Assembly (NCBI RefSeq): GCF_001591005.1
Contig: NZ_BCTY01000002.1
Span: 1 to 64,000 of the forward strand
DNA from: Sphingomonas sanguinis NBRC 13937
GTDB taxonomy: Bacteria > Pseudomonadota > Alphaproteobacteria > Sphingomonadales > Sphingomonadaceae
Direction: 5' to 3'
Length of the DNA: 64,000 nucleotides
Shown here: positions 8,349 through 17,707 of the stretch, piece by piece
Numbering within the stretch: position 1 is the stretch's first letter
Layout: every line of letters starts with the position of its first letter
The notes under the pieces: generated by a model
Database searches by the model: none
The model's input: only the letters and a program-made list of their open reading frames with translations
What the model was told of the DNA's origin: nothing
Translations under genes and position numbers: made by a program

Positions 8349-10027
8349 TGCGGCGGCTGTGGATCGCCATCGCCGCATGGGCGGCCGTCGTCACCGCGCC
8401 CGTCGCCGCACAAGTCGTCGTCACCACTCCGGGGCCCATCGCCAATGGGCAACCGGCGGGCACGCCGACCGGCCCGGCCTGGATGTTCGGCACCTCGTCC
8501 TTCCGCACCGCCGGGGCCGATCTCTATCGCATGCAGGCGTCGGACGCGAACCGGCTGACCGAGCTGTCGGACCTCTATCTGACGCCGCAACCGGCGGGCT
8601 GGCGCGTGGTCTTCACCAATTTCGGGCTCGATCCCAGTTCGCGCCCCGCCGGAAGTGCGCGTGAGCTGCGGCCGGGCAATACGAACATGCTGGATTATGT
8701 CGTCGCGTTCACCGGGGCGAACGGCACCGGCACCCGCATCGCGCTGACCTTTGGCGGGGCGGGCGGTGTCGTGATCGGCGATGGCGGCTTCGTCATCAGC
8801 GATCCCGTGCCGACGCCCTGGCCCGGCGGATTCCTGCGAACCTCGATCAGCACCGCGATGGGAGCCGCGCGTCCGCGCGGTTTCACCAGCATGGGCCAGC
8901 TGGGCGAGGTGCGGCGGCATCTGGCGACGGCGAACCCGTCCTATGCGGCGGGCGGCTCGATCGCGAATGTCGGACTCGCGGCGAACACGACCAATGGTTA
9001 TTCGCCCATGGCGGTCCTCATCCCCTGGACACGGCAGCCTTCGGTCCTGGAGATCGGCGACAGCATCACCCAGCAGGACGACTTGCCCCAACTCGCCAGC
9101 CCGCGTGGGATGGTCGGCGGCGTCACACGGGGGCTTGATGATGATGCGACGACTGGCCGTTTCGGGGTGGGCAATTTCGGGCATCACGGCGCGCAGATGG
9201 CCGATTTCATGGATTTGTCCGTAGGCCGCTTCGGCCTGCGCTACGCCCTGCTCTCCCATATCCGCAACGTGTTGAACGGTCGGCAGGTATGGCCCTTCTC
9301 GGCCATCTGGAGCCAGGGGCTGCGCAACGACTTTTCATCCATGTATTATCCGGAAGGCACGCCGCCCGATACGGCGGTCGCGGACATGGAAGCGCGGGCC
9401 ACGGCCTGGTGGAGCTTCCTGGCCAAGACCTTTCCCGGCGTGCCCATCATCCAGTCGACGATCACGCCGCGCACCGCCGACACGACCAGCGGCCGGACCA
9501 CGCTTTCGGCACAGACGGGCAACGGGCTTGGCAGCCAGTCGCCGCTCCAGACCGTCAACGACTGGATCATGACCCGCCCCGCGCCGCTGGCCCTCGCAGT
9601 CGATCTTCGTCCGGCCTATCAGGCGGCGGAGGACGGCACGGGCGTGCCGAAATGGAAACAGACACCGCTGGCGGCGTCCGGCGGGGGGACGCTGACCGCC
9701 GCACTGGCGGCGGGGACCGACATCTCCGGCACCGGGATACGGGTGAGCGCCACGGTCGCGCCCAGGCCGGGGGAATATCTGGTGTTCGAGCCCGGCAGCC
9801 CGAATAACGAGATCGCGTCGCAGGCGGTATCGGTCGTGAACAATGGCGATGGCAGCTATACGGTCAGGACACCTTATTATGCCGCGCGCAAGGCGCACGC
9901 CGCTGGGTCCATAGTGTCGACCTCGAACAGCGCCGATGGAACGCACCCCGGATCGGCGGCGCAACAGGCGGCGGCCGCGCCGGTCATCGCCGCCAAGCCG
10001 AAGATCGCGACGCTGACCGCGCGTTGA
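8348..10027 (+). CDS. Large secreted SGNH/GDSL-type hydrolase
   Basis: A 559-aa secreted protein with a signal peptide (residues 4-21). A beta-rich N-terminal region of about 200 residues has no recognised family. The hydrolase part carries GDSIT (Ser239 in the GDS motif), the GHHGAQ loop and a C-terminal DGTHPG with Asp530 and His533, giving a complete catalytic triad. Between them (about 440-515) is an extra beta-rich insertion. It sits inside the exopolysaccharide locus, so deacylation of the polymer is plausible but inferred. Confidence 0.78.
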   Translation: MRRLWIAIAAWAAVVTAPVAAQVVVTTPGPIANGQPAGTPTGPAWMFGTSSFRTAGADLYRMQASDANRLTELSDLYLTPQPAGWRVVFTNFGLDPSSRPAGSARELRPGNTNMLDYVVAFTGANGTGTRIALTFGGAGGVVIGDGGFVISDPVPTPWPGGFLRTSISTAMGAARPRGFTSMGQLGEVRRHLATANPSYAAGGSIANVGLAANTTNGYSPMAVLIPWTRQPSVLEIGDSITQQDDLPQLASPRGMVGGVTRGLDDDATTGRFGVGNFGHHGAQMADFMDLSVGRFGLRYALLSHIRNVLNGRQVWPFSAIWSQGLRNDFSSMYYPEGTPPDTAVADMEARATAWWSFLAKTFPGVPIIQSTITPRTADTTSGRTTLSAQTGNGLGSQSPLQTVNDWIMTRPAPLALAVDLRPAYQAAEDGTGVPKWKQTPLAASGGGTLTAALAAGTDISGTGIRVSATVAPRPGEYLVFEPGSPNNEIASQAVSVVNNGDGSYTVRTPYYAARKAHAAGSIVSTSNSADGTHPGSAAQQAAAAPVIAAKPKIATLTAR

Positions 10028-10133
10028 TACGGGACGGGGCGCGGTCGATCGGCGTCCCGACCTGCCCTGTTTCGAGAATCCCTGCTCCGGCAAGGCCGTC
10101 GCACAGCCTAACAAACCGCGCTAGATCCATGGG

Positions 10134-11468
10134 ATGGAGCGGATAGGCGAAGGACAGTTCAGGACGGAATGGGGATCGGCGCGGACACGGGCGGCCGCGA
10201 TCCTGCTGGCGAGCCTGTTGACGGCCGAGCAACTGGCGTTCGGCGCGAACGGACCGTTGCTCGCGCTGCTGGCGGCGGCGGGACAAATGGCCGTGGCGAT
10301 AGCCGCCCTGGTCCTGCTCGCGCCGCCCGCCGCCTTCTGGCGCGCGGCCGCACCCGTTCTGATTTTGGCGCTGGCCACTATCGTCTGGATTGCGCTCCAC
10401 GCGCTGCCGGGACACGCCGTCGCGCCCGATCTGGTCGCGCCCGGCGTGGTCCGAGCGATCGGCCTTCTCGCCCTGCTGCTGGCATCGGCGTGGATCGGCT
10501 ATCGGCGGGGATTGATGCGGATCGCCATCGGATGGATCGTGCTGATCGGACTGATCCAGATCGCCACCGGCCTGATCCTGCGTGGGATCGACCCCGGCCA
10601 TGTTTGGGGCGTCGACAAAGGCATTCTGGTCGACCGCTTCACCGGCACTTCGCTCAACGCCAATGCCACGGGTTGCCTGTTCGGGGTTATCGCGTTGCTC
10701 GGCCTTGGCCGCTGGCTGACCCTGATGCGCGAAAGCGGTGAGGATCGCGACAGCGGCGTGGTTGCGCGCATCGCCGCGATGCTCGGCCTGACCATGGGCA
10801 CCGGCGCCTGCTTCATCACCGGCTCGCGCACCGCGCTGTTGCTGCTCGTCATCGGGCTGGCTTTCGTCGCGGGGCGCGATCCGCTGCTGCGACGGCGACT
10901 GCTTCGTCCCAAAGGGCTCGCGCTGCTCGCGGTCACAGGGTTCGTCCTTATCATGCTGGCGCTGACGATCGGCGACGTCACGATGGATCGGATGACGATG
11001 ACCTCGACCGATGCGGTCACCCGCGTCGAAATATGGCGCCATTATGCCGCGCTGGCCGCGAAATCCTGGCTCTGGGGCTATGGCCCGCTCAGCTTTGACG
11101 AGGTCAATCTGATGAGCCTGCGCACCGCCGAGCAGGCCAATCTGCTATGGTATGTCCATTCCGCGCATGACGAGGTCCTGGCGCTGCTGCTGGAAGGCGG
11201 CGTGCCCTATCTTCTGGTGACGATGGCGACGATGGCGGCGATCCTCCTCGATATCCATCGGCACCGCGATGCGAAGCGCGCCGATCCATTGCTCCGCGCG
11301 ATGATGGTCGCCACGGCGCTGGTCCTGGCCTGTGCGATGGTCGACATCACGCTCGACGTGCCCGCCATGGCCGGTTTGACGACGGTGTTGATCGGCCTGC
11401 CCTGGGGGCGGGCGATACGTCGGGCCGTCGATACGCGTTACAGCCCCCGATACCCCGGCGAACGATAG
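10134..11468 (+). CDS. O-antigen ligase/polymerase family protein (Wzy/WaaL-like) 1
   Basis: A 444-aa polytopic inner-membrane protein with about ten hydrophobic segments. It has the Wzy_C-type region: GTSLNANATG and FITGSRTALLLL in the middle, a periplasmic loop with TRVEIWRHYAALAAKSWLWGYGP, and HSAHDEVLALLLEGG. These conserved Arg, Gly and His residues are typical of lipid-linked polysaccharide polymerases and ligases. Sequence alone does not separate polymerase from ligase, and a second homologue lies at 14536. Arrangement on the plus strand after the SGNH gene is compatible with shared transcription. Confidence 0.82.
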   Translation: MERIGEGQFRTEWGSARTRAAAILLASLLTAEQLAFGANGPLLALLAAAGQMAVAIAALVLLAPPAAFWRAAAPVLILALATIVWIALHALPGHAVAPDLVAPGVVRAIGLLALLLASAWIGYRRGLMRIAIGWIVLIGLIQIATGLILRGIDPGHVWGVDKGILVDRFTGTSLNANATGCLFGVIALLGLGRWLTLMRESGEDRDSGVVARIAAMLGLTMGTGACFITGSRTALLLLVIGLAFVAGRDPLLRRRLLRPKGLALLAVTGFVLIMLALTIGDVTMDRMTMTSTDAVTRVEIWRHYAALAAKSWLWGYGPLSFDEVNLMSLRTAEQANLLWYVHSAHDEVLALLLEGGVPYLLVTMATMAAILLDIHRHRDAKRADPLLRAMMVATALVLACAMVDITLDVPAMAGLTTVLIGLPWGRAIRRAVDTRYSPRYPGER

Positions 11469-12715
11469 TTCAGCCCCGCCGCCCCCTCGCGGACGAACTG
11501 CCCGACCAAGGGCTGGCCGACCAGCGCCGATCCGCTGATCTCCGGGATGGTCGGCCAGGTCAGGACATTGCCCTTCAGGACCGCGCCGCCCAGCTTGTTC
11601 CACGGAATCTTGTTGCTGGCGGGCCAGACGACCTGTTCCTGCACCATCCCTGCCTTGTACGACCAGCTGCTGGTGCCGACATAGACCTGGTCGAGCAGGA
11701 CCGGCTGGCGCTTCTGGTTCTGGTCGTCGAACAGCCAGAGCAGATAGCCGCTCTGCGCCGTCGGATCGATATAGCGCAGGTCGACGCGGTGCAGCTCCAC
11801 GCTGCCCAGCAGATGCTGCGGTGACAGGAACAGCCCCTGATATTGCGAGGTGCCGGTCAGCTTGTCGATGCGCAGGTTGCGGCACGATCCATAGAATTGG
11901 ACCAGATCGGCGTGCAGGCCGCTGGTCGTCGACATCGCGCCCAGCAGGCGGACATTCTGAATCGTATAGTCCGGCCCCGGCGTCGCCTGATCCCAGCCGC
12001 CGATCTCGATCGCATCATAGCCATAGGATTGCGCGAGGTCGATCTTCACCCCTTCGATGAAGGTCGTGCTGCCGCTCGGCTGGCCCGAGAATTTCAGCGC
12101 GGCGCGCGGATGTAGGCCGACATAGCGCCATGTCACCGTCCCGTCCGCGATCGAGCTGCCGGTGCCCGACGGCGTCGAGGATGCGCCCGTCTTGCCGCCG
12201 GTCACGGCCTGGTACATCGCGAACGAACCCGTCGACAGGACGACCATGTCCCCCTTCGCGAAAGATGTGCTTGCCGCATAGGGCTTGACCGAGGGAACAT
12301 GGATTTCGCCGCCCATCAGCACGATGTTGCGGCCCCCGATGATCTGCAACGGCTCCTCCACCGCCCGGTTGGTCGGCAGCAGGATGCGCAGGTCCTGGTC
12401 ATAGGGGAATTTGTACGACGCCTCGAGATGCGCGACGGAGCGCAGATCGACGACCTTCTCCTTAGTCAGCGTCGGCGGAGCCCAGCGCAGCACGTCGCCA
12501 ACAGGGATCGCCGAAATCGCCTCAGTCTGGGCGAAGGTCGTCGTGTCGGCCGTCGCGGGGGTGGGCGTCGGTGTGGCGGTGGGCGTGGGCGTTGGCACGA
12601 CTTCTGCCGGGGCGGTGACAACCGTGACCGAGGATGGCCCGCCGGTGGTCGCCGACCCGCCTCCACAGGCATTGAGCATGGCGCATGACAGAAGCGTAGG
12701 CAGCATCCGACGCAT
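11438..12715 (-). CDS. Beta-helix-like lipoprotein of the exopolysaccharide locus
   Basis: A 425-aa predicted lipoprotein. The signal peptide ends in the lipobox LNAC (Cys17). It is followed by a Thr-Pro repeat spacer (about residues 40-55), then a repetitive beta-rich body with IQNVRLLG, GLHADLVQFYG and LRIDKLTG repeats that looks like a right-handed parallel beta-helix. Such folds include polysaccharide lyases and epimerases, but no catalytic signature can be assigned. GGAAGAG lies before the ATG. The gene overlaps the 3' end of the convergent polymerase gene by 31 bp. Confidence 0.75.
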   Translation of the reverse strand: MRRMLPTLLSCAMLNACGGGSATTGGPSSVTVVTAPAEVVPTPTPTATPTPTPATADTTTFAQTEAISAIPVGDVLRWAPPTLTKEKVVDLRSVAHLEASYKFPYDQDLRILLPTNRAVEEPLQIIGGRNIVLMGGEIHVPSVKPYAASTSFAKGDMVVLSTGSFAMYQAVTGGKTGASSTPSGTGSSIADGTVTWRYVGLHPRAALKFSGQPSGSTTFIEGVKIDLAQSYGYDAIEIGGWDQATPGPDYTIQNVRLLGAMSTTSGLHADLVQFYGSCRNLRIDKLTGTSQYQGLFLSPQHLLGSVELHRVDLRYIDPTAQSGYLLWLFDDQNQKRQPVLLDQVYVGTSSWSYKAGMVQEQVVWPASNKIPWNKLGGAVLKGNVLTWPTIPEISGSALVGQPLVGQFVREGAAGLNYRSPGYRGL

Positions 12716-12982
12716 GATGGGGCTCTTCCATTTCGATTGTGTGCAATCGTTTTGCCCTGCCCCCCTCACCGGACGCTTTCGCGCGAAGGTTAACGCTCTG
12801 TTCGCTTCTATTTTTCGACCCGATCTCCACCGTCCGACCGTTCCACTGCGGGGCACCCTCTCCCGCTGGGCTCTTGCGTCGCCGTGCAACCGATCGATAG
12901 GGCTTGGTCGACAAGCGGCGGCGTCCTGCCCGCCGGGCCGGTAATGCCTTGTGTACACGGCCGCGCGAGCAAGGATTGGCAT

Positions 12983-13891
12983 GTGATCGGTTACCTCATC
13001 CAGGCCCATGCGAACCCCGCACAGCTCCTGCGCCTGGTCGAGGCGCTCCATTCGCCAGTCGCGCGCACCTGGATTCACATCGACCGCAAGGCCCCCCTGA
13101 CGCCGTTCGAGACCGCGATCGGCCCGCGCGCGACCTTCGTCGACGATCGGGTCGATGTGCATTGGGGTGGATGGTCGCAGGTCCAGGCGACGCTCAACCT
13201 GATGCGCCGTGCGCTCCGCGACGCGCCAGGCCTCACCCATCTCGCGCTGCTGAGCGGGGCGGACTATCCCCTGTCCTCGCCCGAGACGCTGCTCGCCTAT
13301 CTGCACGCGAGCGGGCAGGAGCATGTCGACACGGCCCCCTTCCCTTCGGTCGCGTTGAAGAAGCCGTGGAGCCGCATTTCCAAGCGTTTCGTCGAGGGTG
13401 GCGAGCGAGGCGGCAGCGGCAAGGCCCGCGCGATCCGCCTGCTCAATCGCGTGCTTCGCCTGCTGCCCGACCGCGCCGTTCACCGACGATTGAAAGGGCT
13501 GACGCTCCATACCGGCGGCAGTTGGTGGGTGATCTCGGCCGATGCGGGCCGCGCCATTCTCGATTTCGTCGACAGCGGTCACCCCAGCCTGGGGTTATTC
13601 CGGTCGGCACGATGCCCGGACGAGATGTTCTTCCAGACACTGCTCAGTTCGGGACTGACCCGGCGGCCGATCGGCTGTGCGCTGACCTGGGCCGATTGGA
13701 GCCGCCGCAGCGCCAGTCCCGAAGTGCTGAACGAGACGCATCTGGCGCTGTTCGCCGATCCGAATTTCCGTCTGGATGGCATCCACGGCACCAGCCCCTG
13801 TTTCTTCGTGCGCAAGATGCCTGTCGACGACGGGACCTTGGCCACGGAGCTCCGCAAACTGTGGCGCAAGCCCAATATGACGGCCACCTGA
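12983..13891 (+). CDS. GT14 (core-2/I-branching type) glycosyltransferase
   Basis: A 302-aa glycosyltransferase of the beta-1,6-GlcNAc-transferase/xylosyltransferase-like GT14 family. Diagnostic blocks are IGYLIQAHANP at the N-terminus, VHWGGWSQVQATLNLM, LLSGADYPLSS, GSWWVIS and DEMFFQTLL. GTG 12983 is preferred because AAGGA lies 7 nt upstream and the protein then begins where the family does; an in-frame ATG at 12944 would add 13 residues without similarity. It opens a plus-strand run of polymer genes. A branching role is suggested by family, not shown. Confidence 0.85.
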   Translation: MIGYLIQAHANPAQLLRLVEALHSPVARTWIHIDRKAPLTPFETAIGPRATFVDDRVDVHWGGWSQVQATLNLMRRALRDAPGLTHLALLSGADYPLSSPETLLAYLHASGQEHVDTAPFPSVALKKPWSRISKRFVEGGERGGSGKARAIRLLNRVLRLLPDRAVHRRLKGLTLHTGGSWWVISADAGRAILDFVDSGHPSLGLFRSARCPDEMFFQTLLSSGLTRRPIGCALTWADWSRRSASPEVLNETHLALFADPNFRLDGIHGTSPCFFVRKMPVDDGTLATELRKLWRKPNMTAT

Positions 13892-14019
13892 CCCATATTG
13901 GCCCTGTCGGGTGCGGGATCGTTGCTTTTCGCACGCACCCCGGATCGTTATGGCAGTGCAGCAAGGGGGTAGGCATCGTTGGGGCAGAATTCCGTGTCCG
14001 CGTGCCGGCTAAACAGTCT

Positions 14020-14502
14020 ATGGCCAGTCTGAACAAGTTCCTGTGGCTGCAACGCGCGCTGATCCGCGCCCGTATCTATTACTATAATCGGGTCTGGGGC
14101 ATGTCGCTGCACCCCACGGTGCGCATGTCGATGACGGCCAAGTTCGACCGCACCTATCCGCGTGGGATGCATATCGGCGAACGGACCTATGTCGCGTTCG
14201 GTGCGGCCATCCTGACCCACGATATGACGCGCGGCATGTATGTCGACACCGTGATCGGTCGTCACTGCTTCATCGGGGCGAAGAGCATCATCATGCCCGG
14301 CATCCGCATCGGCGACGAGTCGATCGTCGCGGCCGGCGCCGTGGTGACCAAGGACGTGCCGCCCCGCTGTATCGTGGCGGGTAATCCGGCACAGATCGTC
14401 CGTCGGGATATCGAGGTCGGTCATTATGGCCGCTTCCGCTCGGTCGACGCCCCCAAGCCGGTTGTTGACGACATGGCCGAACCGTCGCTGCAACATGGCT
14501 GA
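14020..14502 (+). CDS. Hexapeptide-repeat O-acetyltransferase (WcaF/NodL-like)
   Basis: A 160-aa left-handed beta-helix acyltransferase. Repeats run from MHIGERTYVAFGAAIL through VIGRHCFIGAKSIIMPGI to GDESIVAAGAVVTKDVP and IVAGNPAQIV. The catalytic His is probably in ILTHD. It probably acetylates a sugar of the polymer or a nucleotide-sugar intermediate. The ATG at 14020 gives a family-like N-terminus; no strong ribosome site is visible, so the start is moderately certain. It sits between the GT14 and a polymerase gene. Confidence 0.86.
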   Translation: MASLNKFLWLQRALIRARIYYYNRVWGMSLHPTVRMSMTAKFDRTYPRGMHIGERTYVAFGAAILTHDMTRGMYVDTVIGRHCFIGAKSIIMPGIRIGDESIVAAGAVVTKDVPPRCIVAGNPAQIVRRDIEVGHYGRFRSVDAPKPVVDDMAEPSLQHG

Positions 14503-14535
14503 TCGGCGCTCTGATGCCCGGAAGTTAGGCCGCGC

Positions 14536-15885
14536 ATGACCAGCCCAGCGCTGATCCCCTCGGCCGCAACGCCGCCCGGCCCCTTCGCTGCGATGCGGGG
14601 CAGCCCGTCGCTCAGCCCGCGCGAGCGGCGTTTTCGCGGCCTATTATGGATCGCGTTCCTATTGCAGCTGGGTGCATTCCTCTGGCTCTATACCGGCGGC
14701 CAATATCAGCTGGACGCCGCGCAGTCGGCGGGCGCGCGCTACTTCTCGCTCGCCCGCTATGCCATGCTGATAACCCTGGGCGGTTATATCGTCCTCACGC
14801 TCCATCGCGGGGCGGATTTCCGTGCCCTGATCCGCGAAAATGCCGCGGCCTATGCGATCGTCGCGCTGATGTTCGTCTCGGTCGCATGGTCTGCCTATCC
14901 TTGGGACAGCATTCGCGGCGCGACGCAGCTGCTGCTCGCGAGCCTGATCGCCACGACCGTCTTTCTGGAAAGCCCGTCGGCGCTGGGACTGGCGCGACTG
15001 AGGTCGATGGCGGTGTGTTTCATCGTGCTGAGCGCGCTGTTCTCGGCGGCGTTTCCGCATCTGGCGACGATCGCGGGCGGTTATGGCGACGTCTACAAGG
15101 GCGCGTTGCGCGGTATTCTCAGTGACAAGAACCCCTTCGGCAATGCGCTGTCTAGCTGCATGGTCATCCTGGTCCTGACCGTGCGGATCGGCCCCGGTTC
15201 CTGGGTCCGGTCACCATATGTGGCGTGCATTCTCGCGGGGCTGGTCATGCTGGTGCTCAGCCAGTCGGCGACCAGCATGATCGCGTTCCTAGTCCCCACT
15301 ATGCTGCTTGTGGCGAACCGCACGGTGCTGGCCCAGACGCCGAATGCCGGTCTTCGCCTGTTGCTGGTCGTGATGGCCACGTTGCTGGCGGGCTTCGTCG
15401 CCTTTGTCGGCCCGACCCTGCTGGCCGAGATGAGCGGATCGGTCGGTCGCGACGCGACCCTGACCGGACGCACCGAGATTTGGGAGCTGACCTGGAATGC
15501 CGGTATGCAACGCCCGCTGCTCGGCTATGGGTATCTGTCCTTCTGGCAGGATTATATCGGTGAGAACGGCCTGCTCGCGCGGCTGGGCATGTGGGAAATT
15601 GCCGAGGCGCATAACGGCTTTATCGAAGTGTTCCTGAGCTCCGGGTTCGTCGGCCTGACGCTCGTCGTCGTGGTCATGCTCTACCTGCTGGTCCGCTCGT
15701 TCACCGGCATGATCCTGCGCCCGTCGAACGGCAATGCCGAGGCCGCGCTGCTGCTGGTGCTGAACATCGTGCTCGAGAACTTTACCGAGTCGGTCTACCT
15801 CGCCCCCAATTACGCCGCGACCACGATCATCGCAGTCGCCTGCATCCTGGCGCATCGGCGCGACTATAGCACGGGGCCGACATGA
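14536..15885 (+). CDS. O-antigen ligase/polymerase family protein (ExoQ/Wzy-like) 2
   Basis: A 449-aa inner-membrane protein with about ten to eleven helices. The Wzy_C signature is clear: GILSDKNPFGNALS, LSQSATSMIAF, a periplasmic loop with LTGRTEIWELTWNAGMQRPLLGYGY, and EAHNGFIEVFLSSGFVG. It is closest in pattern to ExoQ and exopolysaccharide polymerases, so it is the better candidate for the Wzy polymerase of the locus, leaving the 10134 protein as polymerase or ligase. Its stop overlaps the next GT2 start (ATGA). Confidence 0.86.
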   Translation: MTSPALIPSAATPPGPFAAMRGSPSLSPRERRFRGLLWIAFLLQLGAFLWLYTGGQYQLDAAQSAGARYFSLARYAMLITLGGYIVLTLHRGADFRALIRENAAAYAIVALMFVSVAWSAYPWDSIRGATQLLLASLIATTVFLESPSALGLARLRSMAVCFIVLSALFSAAFPHLATIAGGYGDVYKGALRGILSDKNPFGNALSSCMVILVLTVRIGPGSWVRSPYVACILAGLVMLVLSQSATSMIAFLVPTMLLVANRTVLAQTPNAGLRLLLVVMATLLAGFVAFVGPTLLAEMSGSVGRDATLTGRTEIWELTWNAGMQRPLLGYGYLSFWQDYIGENGLLARLGMWEIAEAHNGFIEVFLSSGFVGLTLVVVVMLYLLVRSFTGMILRPSNGNAEAALLLVLNIVLENFTESVYLAPNYAATTIIAVACILAHRRDYSTGPT

Positions 15886-16766
15886 CCTCTTCGCTCTACC
15901 TTCAATCCGCCGATCAGCGCACGGGTGCCTATCCGCCCATCCTGCTTATCTCCACCACCGACGGGCGGGGGGACCGGACCGAGCTGCTTCAACGCATGAT
16001 CGCCTCCGTCGCGCGCTTTCGCACCACGACCGGCGCGGCCGTCCGCCTGCTGCTGCTGCGTCAATGCGCCGAGGACGGCTCGATCGACCTGCCCCCTTGG
16101 GTCGAGGTCGGCGAAGTGACCGGCCACCTGCCTTTGTCGGTCGCGCGCAACCGGCTGATCGAGTCGGTGACGGTCGAACCGGATGCGGTGGTCGCCTTTC
16201 CCGACGACGATGCCTGGTATCCCGACGGCGCGCTGGAGCATATCGTCCACCGCTTTCAAGCCCAGCCGACACTCGACTTCTGGTTCTGCCGCTATGGCAG
16301 CGCACCGGTTGCGGTCGCCCCCGCACGGGAGCGCCAGCCCGTGCTGCAGGATGTGCTGCGCGAGGCTTCGTCGAACACCATCGTGGTACGCGGCCGGGTG
16401 CTGAACGCGATCGGCGGATTCGATCCCGAGCTGGGCGTCGGTGCCCCGTTGGGATCGGCTGAGGACACCGATTTCGCGATCCGCGCATTCCGCGCCGCCA
16501 GGGTTTCCCAAATGCTCGATGCCGCCATGATCGGCCACCGGGACCGCAACACCGCCATGCGCGCACGTTATTATCGCGGTGCGCTCGTCACGATCGTCCG
16601 CCATGCGCGCAGCGTACCCGGCGGCCGCAAAGCCGCACTGCGCAAGGTAGCCGTCGGCGCGGCCTTGACCGCGATGCGCTCCATGCCGGTTCGGGATTTC
16701 CGCCGGGCACTACGCGACGCCGCCGCCGCGTGGCGACAGGCGCCGCATTCCGGCCCTGCGGCCTGA
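15882..16766 (+). CDS. Family 2-type glycosyltransferase A
   Basis: A 294-aa GT-A fold protein. LLISTTDGRGDRTELLQRMIAS begins the fold, FPDDDAWYP carries the metal-binding Asp triplet, and GVGAPLGSAEDTDFAIRAFRA is the acceptor-side GxGx-EDTDF block. It shares WFCRYGS, the DDD-x-W motif and the AEDTDFA/GEDTDFA block with the oppositely oriented protein at 18388, so the two are paralogues. It overlaps the polymerase stop by 4 nt. The transferred sugar is unknown. Confidence 0.82.
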   Translation: MTSSLYLQSADQRTGAYPPILLISTTDGRGDRTELLQRMIASVARFRTTTGAAVRLLLLRQCAEDGSIDLPPWVEVGEVTGHLPLSVARNRLIESVTVEPDAVVAFPDDDAWYPDGALEHIVHRFQAQPTLDFWFCRYGSAPVAVAPARERQPVLQDVLREASSNTIVVRGRVLNAIGGFDPELGVGAPLGSAEDTDFAIRAFRAARVSQMLDAAMIGHRDRNTAMRARYYRGALVTIVRHARSVPGGRKAALRKVAVGAALTAMRSMPVRDFRRALRDAAAAWRQAPHSGPAA

Positions 16767-16786
16767 CAAAGAAGGCGAACAGGCAT

Positions 16787-17683
16787 ATGGCCACTTCCCC
16801 CACCGTCTCGATCATCATCCCGGTTCGCAACCGGCCCGCGCTGATCCGCCGCGCGATCGAAACCTGCCTGGCCCAGACGCGTCCGGCCGAGCAGATCGTC
16901 GTCGTCGACGACGGCTCGACCGACGAGACCGCCGCCGTGGTGGAGCAACTTTGCGAGACGATCGACACGCTCGTTTTGGTCCGCCGTCCGGTCAGCGGCG
17001 GCGCGGCGGTCGCGCGTAACAGCGGTGCGGCGGTGGCGACGGGCGACTATCTCGCCTTTCTCGATTCCGATGACGAGTGGGAGCCGACCAAGCTCGAACG
17101 GCAGATGGAGCTGGCCGCCGCCCACCCCCAATGCCCCGGCATCTTTTGCGGCATCCTGTACCGTTATGCGGGCCGGCCCGAGCGGCGGTTGATGCCCCCT
17201 CCGGTGGTGACACGCCGCCTGCTGGAGATCGAGAACACGCTTGCATCCACCTCGACCGGGCTCGTCCGCACCGACGCCTTCCGTGCGGTCGGCGGCTTTT
17301 CCGAGGACCTGCCCAATTGCGAGGATTGGGAATTATGGCTGAAGCTCGCCGGGATCGGACCGCTGCGCGTGGTGCAGGAATTGCTGCTCCATTACACTTT
17401 CGATGCGAACAACAAGCTGTCGCGGGATGCCGAGAAGCTGTTGCGCGGGCATGAGATGGTGTTCGCGCGGATCGTCGCGGGCCTGCCCGCCGCCGCGCCG
17501 CACCGCTGGATTGCGGCGATGCACGAGCTGAAGCGGGCGGAGCAGCATGTCCGCGTAACTGGCCGCCATGCCCAGGCGTGGCGTCATCTCGCCGCGGCGG
17601 TCACGCGCTATCCGTCGCCGTCCGTCATGAAGCGCGCACTGCACCTGGGGCTGGTCGACATCCGGCACGGGCGGCGCAACTGA
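16787..17683 (+). CDS. Family 2 glycosyltransferase B
   Basis: A 298-aa inverting GT-A glycosyltransferase. VSIIIPVRNRPALIRRAIET, VVVDDGSTDET and AFLDSDDEW (the DxD metal site) are textbook GT2 blocks, and NCEDWELWLKLA is the ED-x-WL acceptor motif. The ATG at 16787 has GAAGG upstream and 20 bp separate it from the previous stop, so it ends the plus-strand run GT14-acetyltransferase-polymerase-GT2-GT2. Confidence 0.88.
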   Translation: MATSPTVSIIIPVRNRPALIRRAIETCLAQTRPAEQIVVVDDGSTDETAAVVEQLCETIDTLVLVRRPVSGGAAVARNSGAAVATGDYLAFLDSDDEWEPTKLERQMELAAAHPQCPGIFCGILYRYAGRPERRLMPPPVVTRRLLEIENTLASTSTGLVRTDAFRAVGGFSEDLPNCEDWELWLKLAGIGPLRVVQELLLHYTFDANNKLSRDAEKLLRGHEMVFARIVAGLPAAAPHRWIAAMHELKRAEQHVRVTGRHAQAWRHLAAAVTRYPSPSVMKRALHLGLVDIRHGRRN

Positions 17684-17707
17684 CGCACCACTCGGCCGAC
17701 AAAGAGG

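Noticed and set aside
12540..12600. Short GT/GC-rich repeat tract
   Set aside because: It encodes the Thr-Pro spacer of the beta-helix lipoprotein rather than an independent repeat element.
12904..14502. 532-codon frame covering both the GT14 gene and the acetyltransferase
   Set aside because: Only its last 160 codons (the acetyltransferase) are protein-like; the first part is an out-of-frame shadow of the GT14 gene.
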